64,000 bases of DNA from Bordetella sp. LUAb4. Lineage in GTDB: Bacteria; Pseudomonadota; Gammaproteobacteria; Burkholderiales; Burkholderiaceae_B. Positions 43,162-52,389 of this stretch are shown piece after piece. How positions within the stretch are numbered: the stretch's first letter is position 1; every line of letters starts with the position of its first letter. The position numbers and the translations under genes are program-made. The stretch spans positions 310,001 to 374,000 of the forward strand of contig NZ_JAHPZX010000003.1 in assembly GCF_021325795.1 (NCBI RefSeq). The letters run 5' to 3'. Under the pieces are notes generated by a model. The model worked only from the letters and a program-made list of their open reading frames with translations, was not told where the DNA came from and made no database searches.

Positions 43162-44427
43162 ATGAAAATCACGGACGTACGCGTCACCCCGGTCGCTTTC
43201 CGCGACCCTCCCGTTCTGAATGCTTCCGGCCTGCACGTCGCTTACGCGCTGCGCGCCATCATCGAGGTCGAGACCGACACCGGCCACATTGGTCTGGGCG
43301 AGACCTATGGCGACCTGCCCATCCTGCAGAACCTGGAGAAGGTGCGCGCCGCCTTGATCGGTCTGAGCCCTTTCGACATCAATGGCTTGATGCGTGCCGT
43401 ACGCACCCATATCAAGACCGATCTGAGCCAGGGCTTCGCCAACCTGAATCCCGGCACCCATGCGGCCAAGGCCGGCACCAATGTGTTCGGCGCTTATGAG
43501 GTCGCCTTCCTGGATGCGCAGGCCCAGATCGTCGGCCTGCCCTTGGTCGACCTGCTGGGCGGCCGCTGCCGCGACGAGGTGGCGTACAGCGCTTATCTGT
43601 TCTTCAAGCAGGAAAAGCATCTGGACGATCCTTATCCCGCCGATGACTGGGGGCCCATCCTGACCGCCGAACAATTGGTCGCCAGCGCGCGGCGCATGGT
43701 CAAGGACTACGGTTTCAAGAGCATCAAGCTGAAGGCCGGCGCGCTGGATCCGGACTATGAAGCCGAATGCATCCTGGCCTTGCACAAGGCCTTTCCCGGC
43801 TACCCGCTGCGTATCGATCCGAATGCCAACTGGTGCCTGGATACCGGGCGCCGCATCGCGTCCACGCTGGAGGGCGTGCTTGAATACTACGAAGATCCCG
43901 TGCCGGGGCTGGAGCAGATGGCATTGCTGCGGCAGGAAACCGGCGTGAAGATGGCCACCAATATGGTGGTCACCAGCATGGACGAGTTCCGCGAAAATGT
44001 GCGCATCAACGGCGCTCAAGTGATCCTGTCCGACCACCATTTCTGGGGCGGCCTGCTGGCCACGCGCCAATTGGCGCAGATGTGCGAGACCTTCGGCTAT
44101 GAGTTGTCCATGCACTCGAACAGCCATCTGGGCATCAGCCTGATGGCGATGACCCATGTCGCCGCCTCCATTCCCAATCTGCACTTCGCCTGCGACACGC
44201 ACTATCCCTGGAAGACCGAAGACCTGGTCGAAGGCGGACCCGTGCCGTTCGTCGATGGCTGCGTGCGCCTGACCGACGCGCCCGGGCTGGGCGTGAAGCT
44301 GGACCGCGCGAAGCTGGCGCAGCTGCATCAGCAGTATCTCGACTGCGGGCTGCGCGTGACGTCCGAACAGGGTGCCTACATGCGCCGCTACGATCCGTCC
44401 TTCCCCTTGGACAAGCCGCGCTTCTGA
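43162..44427 (+). CDS. Enolase-superfamily sugar-acid dehydratase (glucarate dehydratase-like)
   Basis: A 421-aa mandelate racemase/glucarate dehydratase-type enzyme. Catalytic KxK is in SIKLKAG (near 189/191), metal ligands in RIDPNANW (about 218) and YEDPVPG (about 245), and the HSNSHLGIS motif near 318-326 is the GlucD-type His loop. It would dehydrate D-glucarate or a related aldarate to a 2-keto-3-deoxy acid, with Mg2+. It is divergent from the GntR/SDR pair and followed by a Bug receptor for uptake. Confidence 0.9.
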   Translation: MKITDVRVTPVAFRDPPVLNASGLHVAYALRAIIEVETDTGHIGLGETYGDLPILQNLEKVRAALIGLSPFDINGLMRAVRTHIKTDLSQGFANLNPGTHAAKAGTNVFGAYEVAFLDAQAQIVGLPLVDLLGGRCRDEVAYSAYLFFKQEKHLDDPYPADDWGPILTAEQLVASARRMVKDYGFKSIKLKAGALDPDYEAECILALHKAFPGYPLRIDPNANWCLDTGRRIASTLEGVLEYYEDPVPGLEQMALLRQETGVKMATNMVVTSMDEFRENVRINGAQVILSDHHFWGGLLATRQLAQMCETFGYELSMHSNSHLGISLMAMTHVAASIPNLHFACDTHYPWKTEDLVEGGPVPFVDGCVRLTDAPGLGVKLDRAKLAQLHQQYLDCGLRVTSEQGAYMRRYDPSFPLDKPRF

Positions 44428-44540
44428 GGCGCGGCATCGCGAGCCGTCCCGGGTCGGACGGCTGGCGCCAGGCATCTCCGACCCAAGCCGACCACGCAAC
44501 ACCATACCTATACCTATATCCATTCTTCATGGAGACAACA

Positions 44541-45644
44541 ATGGATCTGACTTCCAAGCCGCTGCCCAAGCATCCGTCCACACTTCAATCCGATCGCCGG
44601 GCCGAAGGCGGCCCCCACGGCGGCGCCGGCGTGGCGCGGCGCCGCGTCCTGTCTGCCCTGGGTGGGCTGGGGCTGGCGGCATTGGCCACGCTCACCACGT
44701 ATTCCGCTTTGGGCGTCACGCCGGCGCAAGCCGCGGATGCCAATCCCGCCACCTGGCCGGAAAAGCCCGTGCGCCTGATCGTGCCGTATCCGGCGGGCGG
44801 CGCCTCCGACGTCGTCGCGCGCCTGATGGCCAAGGAACTGAATGCCGTCTGGAAACAGCCGGTGGTGGTGGAAAACCGCTCGGGCGCCAACGGCAACATC
44901 GGCGCGGCCATGACGGCCAAGGCGGCGCCGGATGGCTACACGCTGCTGTTGATGGACCTGAGCAGCCTGACCAACTCGCCGGCGCTGTATCCGGACCTGA
45001 ACTACAGCCCCACCAAGGACCTGGCGACGATCACCATCGTCGAGTACTCGCCCCATCTGCTGGTGGTGCGCAAGGACCTGCCGGCCAACAACCTGGACGA
45101 GCTGATCGCCTACGCCAAGGCCAACCCGGGCAAATTGAATTTTGGTGAAACGCAGGGCTCGATCACGCACCTGGGCGGCATCGTGCTGGCCAAGCAGGCC
45201 GGCATCGACATCAACTTCATTGGCTACAAGGGCGGTGCCCAGATCGCTTCCGACCTGGTCGGCGGCCAGATCGACATGACGCTCAACAGCTATCTGGCCA
45301 CGCATGCGCTGGTGGAAGGCGGCAAGGTAAAGATGCTGGCGGTCGCCAGCCCGGACAAGTTCCCGCCCATCCCGGACACGCCGGTGCTGAAGGATCGCTT
45401 CCCGGATTTCGTGACCGGCAGCTGGCAAGGGCTGTTGACCACGGGCGGCACACCGCAGCCTATCGTCGACAAGATCTACAAGGACGTCGCCGCCATCGTG
45501 GCCAAGCCGGAAATGCAGGCCAAGTTCGCCGAACTGGGCGCCGTGCCGGTACCCACCACGCCGGCCGAATTCCACAAGTTCCTGGTCGAGAAGACCGACT
45601 TCTGGAGCAAGGTGATCAAGGACAACAACATCTCGGTCAACTGA
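44541..45644 (+). CDS. Bug/TctC-family periplasmic receptor
   Basis: A 367-aa receptor with a long N-terminus: about 30 hydrophilic residues, then RRRVLSALGGLGLAALATLTT, a twin-arginine-like signal, and mature TWPEKPVRLIVPYPAGGASDVVARLMA. The ATG at 44541 follows GGAGACAACA. It is 113 nt after the dehydratase gene on the same strand, so a sugar-acid or related dicarboxylate is the likely ligand. The Tat-like signal is unusual for Bug proteins, which are mostly Sec-exported. Confidence 0.9.
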   Translation: MDLTSKPLPKHPSTLQSDRRAEGGPHGGAGVARRRVLSALGGLGLAALATLTTYSALGVTPAQAADANPATWPEKPVRLIVPYPAGGASDVVARLMAKELNAVWKQPVVVENRSGANGNIGAAMTAKAAPDGYTLLLMDLSSLTNSPALYPDLNYSPTKDLATITIVEYSPHLLVVRKDLPANNLDELIAYAKANPGKLNFGETQGSITHLGGIVLAKQAGIDINFIGYKGGAQIASDLVGGQIDMTLNSYLATHALVEGGKVKMLAVASPDKFPPIPDTPVLKDRFPDFVTGSWQGLLTTGGTPQPIVDKIYKDVAAIVAKPEMQAKFAELGAVPVPTTPAEFHKFLVEKTDFWSKVIKDNNISVN

Positions 45645-45681
45645 TTCCACGCCACGCCAACGCCACGCATTTGATGGTCCA

Positions 45682-45709
45682 GGGTGCTGCCGCGGGCGCG
45701 GCGGCGCCC
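45682..45709. terminator. Hairpin between convergent Bug receptor and LacI genes
   Basis: GGGTGCTGCCGC (45682-45693) pairs with GCGGCGGCGCCC (45698-45709), a 12-bp stem with two G-T pairs and a 4-nt loop. It occupies the 64-bp gap between two convergent stops. No long T-run, so termination may be bidirectional but inefficient. Confidence 0.45.
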
Positions 45710-46701
45710 TATCGCTCCGGCGTCGACTTACGGTAGATCAACTGTCCAGGCAGCAGGCGATGCTCATTGTTGCCACTGTCGCGCAGCAATAGGTCGATGG
45801 CGGCGGTGATCATGTCCTCGACCGGCTGGCGTATCGTGGTCATGGCGTAAGCGGCGTTGGATGCCACGGGGTGGTCGTCGAAGCCGAAGACCCGCACGTC
45901 CTCGGGCACGCGCCGTCCCAAGGCGTAGCGCAGGGCATCGATGGCGCCGGAAGCGATTTCATCGTCGGCGCAGAACAGGCCATCGATCTCCGGGTGCCGC
46001 GCCAGCAGCATCTGCGTGGCCTCGTAGCCCCAGTTGTAGGTGAATTCCTTTTCCAGCGAAGGCACGCTGTCCATGCCCAGCTCGGCCAGCCTTTCCATGA
46101 AGCCGGTGCGCCGGTCGCGATTGGTCGATACGGTGGGCATGCCGCCCAGGAAACCCAGCTGCCGGCTGCCCGCGCGCAACAGGACGTCCGCCGCCATCCG
46201 TCCGCCGCCGATATTGTCGGTGGACACGGAATGGCCCTTGGCGACCGCGGAGTAGCGGTTGAACATGACCACCGGCACGCCCTGGCGCACGCACAGGTCG
46301 GCGCTCGATGAGTTCAATGACGCGGTGGTGATGATGACCCCGCGCACGCGGTACTGCAGCACCAGGGGCATCAGATCGTCCACGGTCTGCGGCGGCGTGG
46401 CGTTGAACAGCAGCGCCTGCAGGCCCACCCGGTGCAGCTCGCGCGTGATCAGTTCCAGCACCACCGGATACCACGGGTTGGTGATGTTGGCCATCACGAT
46501 GGCAATGATGTCGAACTTGCCGCTGCTCAGGCCGCGCGCCAAAGGATCGGGCTGGTAGTTGACCAGGTCGATCACCTTGAGGATCTTCTCGCGCACTTCG
46601 TCGGAAATGGCACCCTTGCCGGAGACGAAGCGCGAGACGGCCGCCTGTGAGACTCCCGCGAATCTGGCGACGTCTTTTTGTGTGGGAGTTTTCTTTTTCA
46701 C
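45709..46701 (-). CDS. LacI-family regulator, copy 1
   Basis: A 330-aa repressor. The HTH (TPTQKDVARFAGVSQAAVSRFVSG) and hinge (NYQPDPLARGLSSG) precede a periplasmic-binding-like effector domain (IIAIVMANITNPWY ... FGFDDHPVASNAAY). GTG start, overlapping the stop of the amidohydrolase gene by 4 nt (46698-46701), so it is the last gene of the minus-strand transport/amidase operon. It is very similar along its whole length to the equally long LacI protein encoded at 55331-56323. Confidence 0.93.
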   Translation of the reverse strand: MKKKTPTQKDVARFAGVSQAAVSRFVSGKGAISDEVREKILKVIDLVNYQPDPLARGLSSGKFDIIAIVMANITNPWYPVVLELITRELHRVGLQALLFNATPPQTVDDLMPLVLQYRVRGVIITTASLNSSSADLCVRQGVPVVMFNRYSAVAKGHSVSTDNIGGGRMAADVLLRAGSRQLGFLGGMPTVSTNRDRRTGFMERLAELGMDSVPSLEKEFTYNWGYEATQMLLARHPEIDGLFCADDEIASGAIDALRYALGRRVPEDVRVFGFDDHPVASNAAYAMTTIRQPVEDMITAAIDLLLRDSGNNEHRLLPGQLIYRKSTPER

Positions 46702-48971
46702 TCTGCTATGTTCGATGGGGCGCGCCGGCCACGGGCACGCTGCGCGTCGCTGGCGGACAGGAAGCGGCGCAGGCAGTTCTCGACGATGCGCGATATGTCA
46801 TTGTCGTAGCCGCCCTGCCACAGACTGCCCAGGAAAGTAATGGAGCCGGCCGCGAATATACCGCCGCCGCTGTCGGCCAGACCGACGGCCATATGGCCTC
46901 TTACCCCGTCGTACTTGCGCGGTAGCGAGGCCGCTATGGTCCAGGTCAGGATTTCTTCGGGCACGATTTTAAAGCTAGGGCCGTGGCCGCCCGAAATGCC
47001 GACGATCTTCAGCCAGGACGGCGAGCCCAGTTCAGGCACCACCTGGTCCAGTTCGAAGCCCGCCGCGCCGCCACCGGACAGCCCGTGGTCGCCGAAGCGT
47101 TCGGCGGTGACGCCTTCGAACAGCCAGGCCACGTCGGCGTCGTATGATTCGGGCGTACGCGTATAGCCGATCCCTTCGAAACCGCCTTGCACCGCGAAAC
47201 CGACGCCCCCGGTCGCCTGCGGGGGTATGCCGTTGCGCCGCCACATGCCCCCGTAGCGGCCGTCGAACTGGTGGTAGTACTCGCCGGGTTCGGCCGCCCA
47301 AGCGCGGATGCCGCCCTCGGCGCGGCGGATCTCCAGCATGTGCGGCGCCGACGCTGGCCGCGCCACCTTCCAATAGAAGCCGTTGGCGCCGAAGTACATC
47401 AGGTGGCCGCCGTTTTCCCGGTAGGCGATCAGCGCTTCGATCATGCCGCGCGTGTGGTACTCGGGGTGCGATCCGGTCAGGACCACGTCGTAGGGCGCGA
47501 GCGCCGCCAGGCCCTGGTCGTCCAGGTCTTCGTCGGTGATGACGTCGTAGGCGATGCCCTTGTCCTGCAGCCAGCTGGTCAAGTGCGAGTCGGCGGGGAA
47601 ATGGCGCAGTCCCGACCCGCGCGGATCGGGGAACGTCAGGTAGCCCGGCCGCATGGTAAGGATGGGCCGCAGCCGCGAGGACAGGCAGATGCCGGCGGTG
47701 TCGCGGTAACGGTTATAGGTCGACGCGCCGAACTGCGTGACGTTATCGGGGTTGTGGGGATATGCGTCCCAGGCGGCGATGCGCTCGGCCAACTCGCCCG
47801 CGTAGTTGCCCCGTGCATGGTTGGCGTAGGCCTGGTAAGTCAGCGTGGAGGCCAGGAACAGCACGCGCGCGCGCGGACGGTCCGGGTTGTCGGGGTCGGG
47901 CGTGACATAGAACGGAATGGTGTCGGCGCCGTCGGCGTTGCGCACTTCCAGGCCGTACACACCGGAAGGCAGCCCCGGCGGTACGCGCAGGCTCAGCGCC
48001 TCCTGCCAGCCGCAGTCGGACAGCGCATCCGCGTGAAACCAGATGGCGGCATATTCGTCCGGCGCCTGCTTCCAGTCCAGCTGATTGCCGGTCCAGGCCG
48101 ATGAGCGCACCGCGCGCACCGGCATGTTTTCCAATTGCAGCGTGGGCATGCCGGGCTGGGTGCCCGCGATCCGCTGCGCCTGCATGTCCGTGGCCAGATG
48201 CCATTGGGCGATCAGGGTATCGACTTCACCCGCGTCGCCCGCCTCGCGGGCCTGCAGGGTAGGACGTTCTATCAAACCGTTGAAGCCCAGCGCCGGATGG
48301 CCGCGCCACAGTGCGCCCAGGCATAGATGGGTAGGTACCGCCAGTGCGATGCCGGCATCGAGTTGCGCCGCCCGGGTCGGCAAGGCGGGCCCGGCACCGG
48401 GTACGCCCATGGGTACGGTTGCCGCGATGAGCGACAGCCGTCCCGTCATCAGTTCGATGTCCAGGGTGATGGCCTGCCAGCGGTCCTGGGTGGCAGGGAT
48501 GCCGCTGCGCAGGACTTGGGGTGCGCCGTCGCGCTGGAGCCGCAGCAGGACGAATTCGCCCTGGTCGACCGCGACCGCCACGCCGGCGGTCGCGCTGGCG
48601 TCTTGCAGACTTGCCAGTACCTGCATCGGATCGCTGACCAGGGTGGGACGTGTACGCAGGCTCAGCGTGAGGTGATTGCCGCCTCCTGTACCGTCTCCCA
48701 GCGCGGCCCACGCACACGATCCGGCATGGACGGCTTGCTCCAGTCCCGGATAGCTCGCCCGCAGCGGGACGTCGACCGCTTCGAGCCGCATGCCGGGTCC
48801 GGCGGGATTGGGATCCGCGCAATGGATACGCACGACCCGCGCCTTGAACGGTTGATCGCCCGCGGAGCTGATGCGGAAGGATAGATCCTTGCCGGGCGCG
48901 GCGCTCAGCGGCGTGACATAACCGATGATGGGAGTGTGCGACAGCGCGGACTTTGGCGTGGCGTCATTCAT
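46698..48971 (-). CDS. N,N-dimethylformamidase large-subunit-like amidohydrolase
   Basis: A 757-aa protein resembling the DMFase beta (large) subunit. An N-terminal concanavalin-like region (about 1-270) is followed by a glutamine-amidotransferase-like catalytic half, with VLFLASTLTYQAYANHARGN, YDVITDEDLDDQGLAALAPYDVVLTGSHPEYHT and GGHLMYFGANGFYWKV. Tyr/Glu residues of the kind that bind the single iron in DMFases occur around STYNRYRDTAG and SHPEYHT. The ATG at 48971 after AAGGACGCCACG is preferred to a TTG at 48986. No small-subunit gene is adjacent. Position in a Liv-transporter operon suggests hydrolysis of the imported amide; the true substrate is unknown. Confidence 0.82.
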   Translation of the reverse strand: MNDATPKSALSHTPIIGYVTPLSAAPGKDLSFRISSAGDQPFKARVVRIHCADPNPAGPGMRLEAVDVPLRASYPGLEQAVHAGSCAWAALGDGTGGGNHLTLSLRTRPTLVSDPMQVLASLQDASATAGVAVAVDQGEFVLLRLQRDGAPQVLRSGIPATQDRWQAITLDIELMTGRLSLIAATVPMGVPGAGPALPTRAAQLDAGIALAVPTHLCLGALWRGHPALGFNGLIERPTLQAREAGDAGEVDTLIAQWHLATDMQAQRIAGTQPGMPTLQLENMPVRAVRSSAWTGNQLDWKQAPDEYAAIWFHADALSDCGWQEALSLRVPPGLPSGVYGLEVRNADGADTIPFYVTPDPDNPDRPRARVLFLASTLTYQAYANHARGNYAGELAERIAAWDAYPHNPDNVTQFGASTYNRYRDTAGICLSSRLRPILTMRPGYLTFPDPRGSGLRHFPADSHLTSWLQDKGIAYDVITDEDLDDQGLAALAPYDVVLTGSHPEYHTRGMIEALIAYRENGGHLMYFGANGFYWKVARPASAPHMLEIRRAEGGIRAWAAEPGEYYHQFDGRYGGMWRRNGIPPQATGGVGFAVQGGFEGIGYTRTPESYDADVAWLFEGVTAERFGDHGLSGGGAAGFELDQVVPELGSPSWLKIVGISGGHGPSFKIVPEEILTWTIAASLPRKYDGVRGHMAVGLADSGGGIFAAGSITFLGSLWQGGYDNDISRIVENCLRRFLSASDAQRARGRRAPSNIAE

Positions 48972-48982
48972 CGTGGCGTCCT

Positions 48983-49684
48983 TCAATGCACGGCAAGGTA
49001 TTGTTCGAGGCGCGCCGGCTCGGCGCGGCCGGTGGCACTGTCGAAGGTGTCGGCGACCGATCCGTTCTCCAGCACCACCACGCGGTCGGCCAGTTCCAGG
49101 GCCATGTTCAGGTTCTGCTCCACCAGCAGGATGGTCAAGCCGTCGCCCTTGAGTTGCTTGAGCACGCTGGCCACCGCCTTGACCATGATGGGCGCCAGCC
49201 CCTGCGACGGTTCGTCCAGCAGCAGCAGCTTGGGGCCCATGGCCAGCCCGCGCGCCATGACCATCATCTGCTGCTGGCCGCCCGACAGTTCGCCGCCTTT
49301 TTTCTTCAGCAGCTCTTGCAGCAAGGGAAACAGATCCATCAGGCGTTCCAGCGTATACGGCGAACCCGGACGATGGCCCAGCATGATGTTCTCGCGTACG
49401 GTCAGCAGCACGAAGGGATCGCGCGTCTCCGGCACCAGCGTCAGGCCCAGGCGGGCGATCGCTTGCGGACTCATCCGGGTGATGTCCTTGCCTGCATACT
49501 GGATGCGGCCGCGCGCCGCGCCGTTCACGCCCATGATGGAGCGTAGCGTGGTGCTCTTGCCGGCGCCGTTGCGGCCCAGCAGCGCTACCACTTCGCGTTC
49601 GGCGACCCCGAACGACACATCATGGATGGCCTGGCTGGGACCATAGTAGGTATTGATGGCATCGACCTCTAGCAGCATCTTCAC
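48983..49684 (-). CDS. livF: ABC transporter ATPase, LivF family
   Basis: A 233-aa ATPase: Walker A GRNGAGKST, signature LSGGQQQMMVMARGL, Walker B LLLLDEPSQGLAP and H-loop LLVEQNLNM, with the Y-loop YYGPSQAI typical of LivF. GTG at 49684 overlaps the LivG stop by 4 nt; an ATG at 49678 is an alternative. Fifteen base pairs or less separate it from the amidohydrolase gene, tying transport and hydrolysis into one mRNA. Confidence 0.94.
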   Translation of the reverse strand: MKMLLEVDAINTYYGPSQAIHDVSFGVAEREVVALLGRNGAGKSTTLRSIMGVNGAARGRIQYAGKDITRMSPQAIARLGLTLVPETRDPFVLLTVRENIMLGHRPGSPYTLERLMDLFPLLQELLKKKGGELSGGQQQMMVMARGLAMGPKLLLLDEPSQGLAPIMVKAVASVLKQLKGDGLTILLVEQNLNMALELADRVVVLENGSVADTFDSATGRAEPARLEQYLAVH

Positions 49685-50475
49685 AGTCCGAAGTAAGCGG
49701 CGTGCACCGCCTGGTTGCGGGAGATTTCCTCGGCGGTACCCGCGGCGATCAAGGCCCCGCGGCTCATCACGTGGATGCGGTCGGAAATCTCCATGACGAC
49801 GTTCATCTTGTGTTCGATCATGATGATCGTGTAGTCCGGCTTGATGGCGGCGATGAAATCCTTCACGCGCTCGGTCTCCCGTTGCGACAGGCCCGCGGTC
49901 GGCTCATCCAGCAGCAGGATGGCGGGACGGGTGGCCAGCGTGACGGCGATTTCCAGCAGGCGCTGGTCGCCATAGGAAACCGCCGCGGCCGCGGTGTGTT
50001 CGTACTGGCCCAGGCCCAGCTTGTGCAGCAGTTCGCCCGCTTCGCGCTTCAGGTCGTCGTAGCTGTCCACCCGGCGCCACCAACCCATGCGGCCGCCATG
50101 GCGGGCACGATACGCGGCCAGCCAGACGTTTTCCAGGAAAGTCAGTTCCAGGTACACGCTGGATATCTGATAGGACCGGCCCACGCCGCGCCGGGCGATC
50201 TGGTGCGGCTTCAGATGGGTGACCGAGACGCCATTGAGCAGGATAGCGCCGGCGCTGACAGGCAGATCGCGGGTCAGCAGATTGAATAAAGTCGTCTTGC
50301 CGGCGCCGTTGGGGCCGAGAATGCTGTGCAGCATGCCCGGCTCGAAACCGATGCTCAGGTCTTCGATGACGACGTTGGCGCCGAACTTCTTGGTGACGCC
50401 GCGCGCCTCGAAGGCATAGGTTGCCGGGGGGGATGCGTGGCTTGCGGCGGGGGTGGCCAGGGTGGCGGTATTCAT
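49681..50475 (-). CDS. livG: ABC transporter ATPase, LivG family
   Basis: A 264-aa ATPase: Walker A GPNGAGKTT, VSYGDQRLLEIAVTLA in the signature position, Walker B AILLLDEPTAGLS and IIMIEHKMNVV. The ATG at 50475 shares one base with the LivM stop (TGATG). Longer upstream codons in this frame belong to the antisense shadow of livM. It pairs with LivF to power LivHM. Confidence 0.94.
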   Translation of the reverse strand: MNTATLATPAASHASPPATYAFEARGVTKKFGANVVIEDLSIGFEPGMLHSILGPNGAGKTTLFNLLTRDLPVSAGAILLNGVSVTHLKPHQIARRGVGRSYQISSVYLELTFLENVWLAAYRARHGGRMGWWRRVDSYDDLKREAGELLHKLGLGQYEHTAAAAVSYGDQRLLEIAVTLATRPAILLLDEPTAGLSQRETERVKDFIAAIKPDYTIIMIEHKMNVVMEISDRIHVMSRGALIAAGTAEEISRNQAVHAAYFGL

Positions 50476-51527
50476 CAGGCGCCTCCTTCCTTGCCGGCGA
50501 CGGTGGGTGGCGTGCCTGTGCCTGTGGCGTTGCTTGCGCCCTTGCTTATGTCCGAGTCCGTGCCCGGCTGCGTGCGCGTCCGTGCGCTGACGAGGCGCCG
50601 CGTTCGTTCGAACAATTCCATCACGCCGCCTTTGAGGAACAGCACCACCAGGATGATGAACACGCCGAAAAGCAGCGGCCAGCGTGCCCATATCAGGCTG
50701 AAGAAACCCTGCAGCCAGATGAAGACCGCCGCGCCGATCACCGGCCCGAACACCGACGACATGCCGCCGATGATGACCATGAACACCGCCGTGCCCGAAT
50801 TGGTCCACGAGATGGCGTCGATGGGCATGATGCGATAGAGCATGGCGAACAGGGCGCCGGCCACGCCGGAGGCCGCGCCGGCGACGACGAAGGCCAGCAG
50901 CTGGGCCCGATACACGGAATACCCCAGCGACGCCGTGCGGCGCGGATTCTGGCGCGCGGCGTTGAGGATCAGGCCCAGGGGACTGTGCATCAGTTGGTAA
51001 AGCGCGGCGAAGACGGCGACGAACAGCACGGCGGTCAGCACATAGAAATGCATATGCTGGGACAGGTCCACGGTGCCGATGCCGGGCAAGGTGAGATCGG
51101 GCCGGCGGATACCGCCCAGGCCGTCCTCGCCGCCGGTGACGTCGCGCCAGCTGTAAGCCAGGTAATAGATCATCTGGTTGAAGGCGAACGTCAGCATCAT
51201 GAAATAGATGCCGGTGCGCTTGATGCTCATCGCGCCTACGATCAACGCGATCAAGGCACTGCCCGCCGCGGCCAGCAGCAGGCCCGCGGCCAGCGGCAGG
51301 CTGGTATGGATGAAGACATAGCCGGCAACGTAGCCGCCGACGCCGAAGAACGCCGCCTGGCCAAAGGAATACAGGCCCGCCACGCCGACCAGCAAATAAG
51401 TGGCCAGCGCGAAGATGCCGAAGATGGCGATCTCCGTGGCGATGTTGACCGGCATGCAGAAGGGCGCGGCGACGGCCGCCACGATAGCCACGGCCGATAC
51501 GAGATAAGTGGAAGTTACGCGTCGCAT
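50475..51527 (-). CDS. livM: ABC permease, LivM family
   Basis: A 350-aa inner-membrane permease: GVAGLYSFGQAAFFGVGGYVAGY early, the coupling loop AARQNPRRTASLGYSVYRAQLLAF, and VIIGGMSSVFGPVIGAAVF near the end. A hydrophilic C-terminal tail of about 40 Thr/Gly-rich residues is longer than usual. The start shares a base with the livH stop, the stop shares a base with the livG start, so the membrane and ATPase genes are tightly coupled. Confidence 0.93.
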   Translation of the reverse strand: MRRVTSTYLVSAVAIVAAVAAPFCMPVNIATEIAIFGIFALATYLLVGVAGLYSFGQAAFFGVGGYVAGYVFIHTSLPLAAGLLLAAAGSALIALIVGAMSIKRTGIYFMMLTFAFNQMIYYLAYSWRDVTGGEDGLGGIRRPDLTLPGIGTVDLSQHMHFYVLTAVLFVAVFAALYQLMHSPLGLILNAARQNPRRTASLGYSVYRAQLLAFVVAGAASGVAGALFAMLYRIMPIDAISWTNSGTAVFMVIIGGMSSVFGPVIGAAVFIWLQGFFSLIWARWPLLFGVFIILVVLFLKGGVMELFERTRRLVSARTRTQPGTDSDISKGASNATGTGTPPTVAGKEGGA

Positions 51528-52387
51528 CAGCGTTCCCCGAACAGCCCTTGGGGCCGGATCATCAAGGTGGCGACCATGGCGACGTAGATGAGCACCGTGC
51601 TGGCGGCGGGCGCGAACACCGCCGACACGCTCTGGATCAGGCCCACCAGCACGCCGGCGGCCAGTGCGCCATACAGGGAACCCAGGCCGCCGATGACCAG
51701 GACCACGAAGGCGATGGACAGCATTTCGGCACCCATGGTGCTGTTGGCGCCCAGCAAGGGCAGCACGAGTCCGCCTGACAGGCCCGCCAGGCCGGCGCCC
51801 AGCGCAAAGCCCGTCGTCACCAGTCCCGCCACGTTGATGCCCAGGCACTGTGCCATTTCCCGCTTGTCGATGCCCGCGCGGATCTGCGAACCCAGGCGGG
51901 TGCGTTCGATCAGCAGCCAGACCACGGCAATGGTCAGGGCCGCCATGGCGCCGTTGAAGACCAGGTATTTGGGCAGGTAGGTGAAGCCGAGATCGAAGGC
52001 GCCCTGCAGCCACTCGGGTGCCGTCGCGCTCAAGCCCGAGGTGCCCCAGATGATGATGATCAGCTGTTCCATGATCAGCGCCACGCCGAAGAGGAACAGC
52101 AGTTGGTAGAGATAGGGGCCGCGCATCAGCCGAGCCACGCCCAGCCGCTCCACGAGGGCGCCGACCAGGGCCGGCACCAGGAACGCGGCAAGCAAGGCCA
52201 GCGCGAAAGGCAGGCCCAGTTGCAGCGCCGCGAAGCAGACATACGCCCCCAGCGCATAGAACGCGCCGTGGGCGAAGTTCGGCACGTTCAGCAGCCCTTT
52301 GATGATGGACAGGCCGAAGGCGGTCAACGCGTAGATCATGCCTATCGCCAGCCCGTTGAGCAGTTGTGCGGCTAGTAAGGAAAGCAT
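51527..52387 (-). CDS. livH: ABC permease, LivH family
   Basis: A 286-aa permease: MLSLLAAQLLNGLAIGMIYALTAFGLSIIKGLLNVPNFAHG is the typical LivH start, with AGIDKREMAQCLGINVAGL as the ATPase-contact loop and VIGGLGSLYGALAAGVLVG. The ATG at 52387 lies two bases after the receptor stop; an upstream GTG/ATG (52408) would overlap the receptor gene. Paralog of the livH-like gene at 1665 but not part of a fusion system. Confidence 0.93.
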   Translation of the reverse strand: MLSLLAAQLLNGLAIGMIYALTAFGLSIIKGLLNVPNFAHGAFYALGAYVCFAALQLGLPFALALLAAFLVPALVGALVERLGVARLMRGPYLYQLLFLFGVALIMEQLIIIIWGTSGLSATAPEWLQGAFDLGFTYLPKYLVFNGAMAALTIAVVWLLIERTRLGSQIRAGIDKREMAQCLGINVAGLVTTGFALGAGLAGLSGGLVLPLLGANSTMGAEMLSIAFVVLVIGGLGSLYGALAAGVLVGLIQSVSAVFAPAASTVLIYVAMVATLMIRPQGLFGER

Positions 52388-52389
52388 GC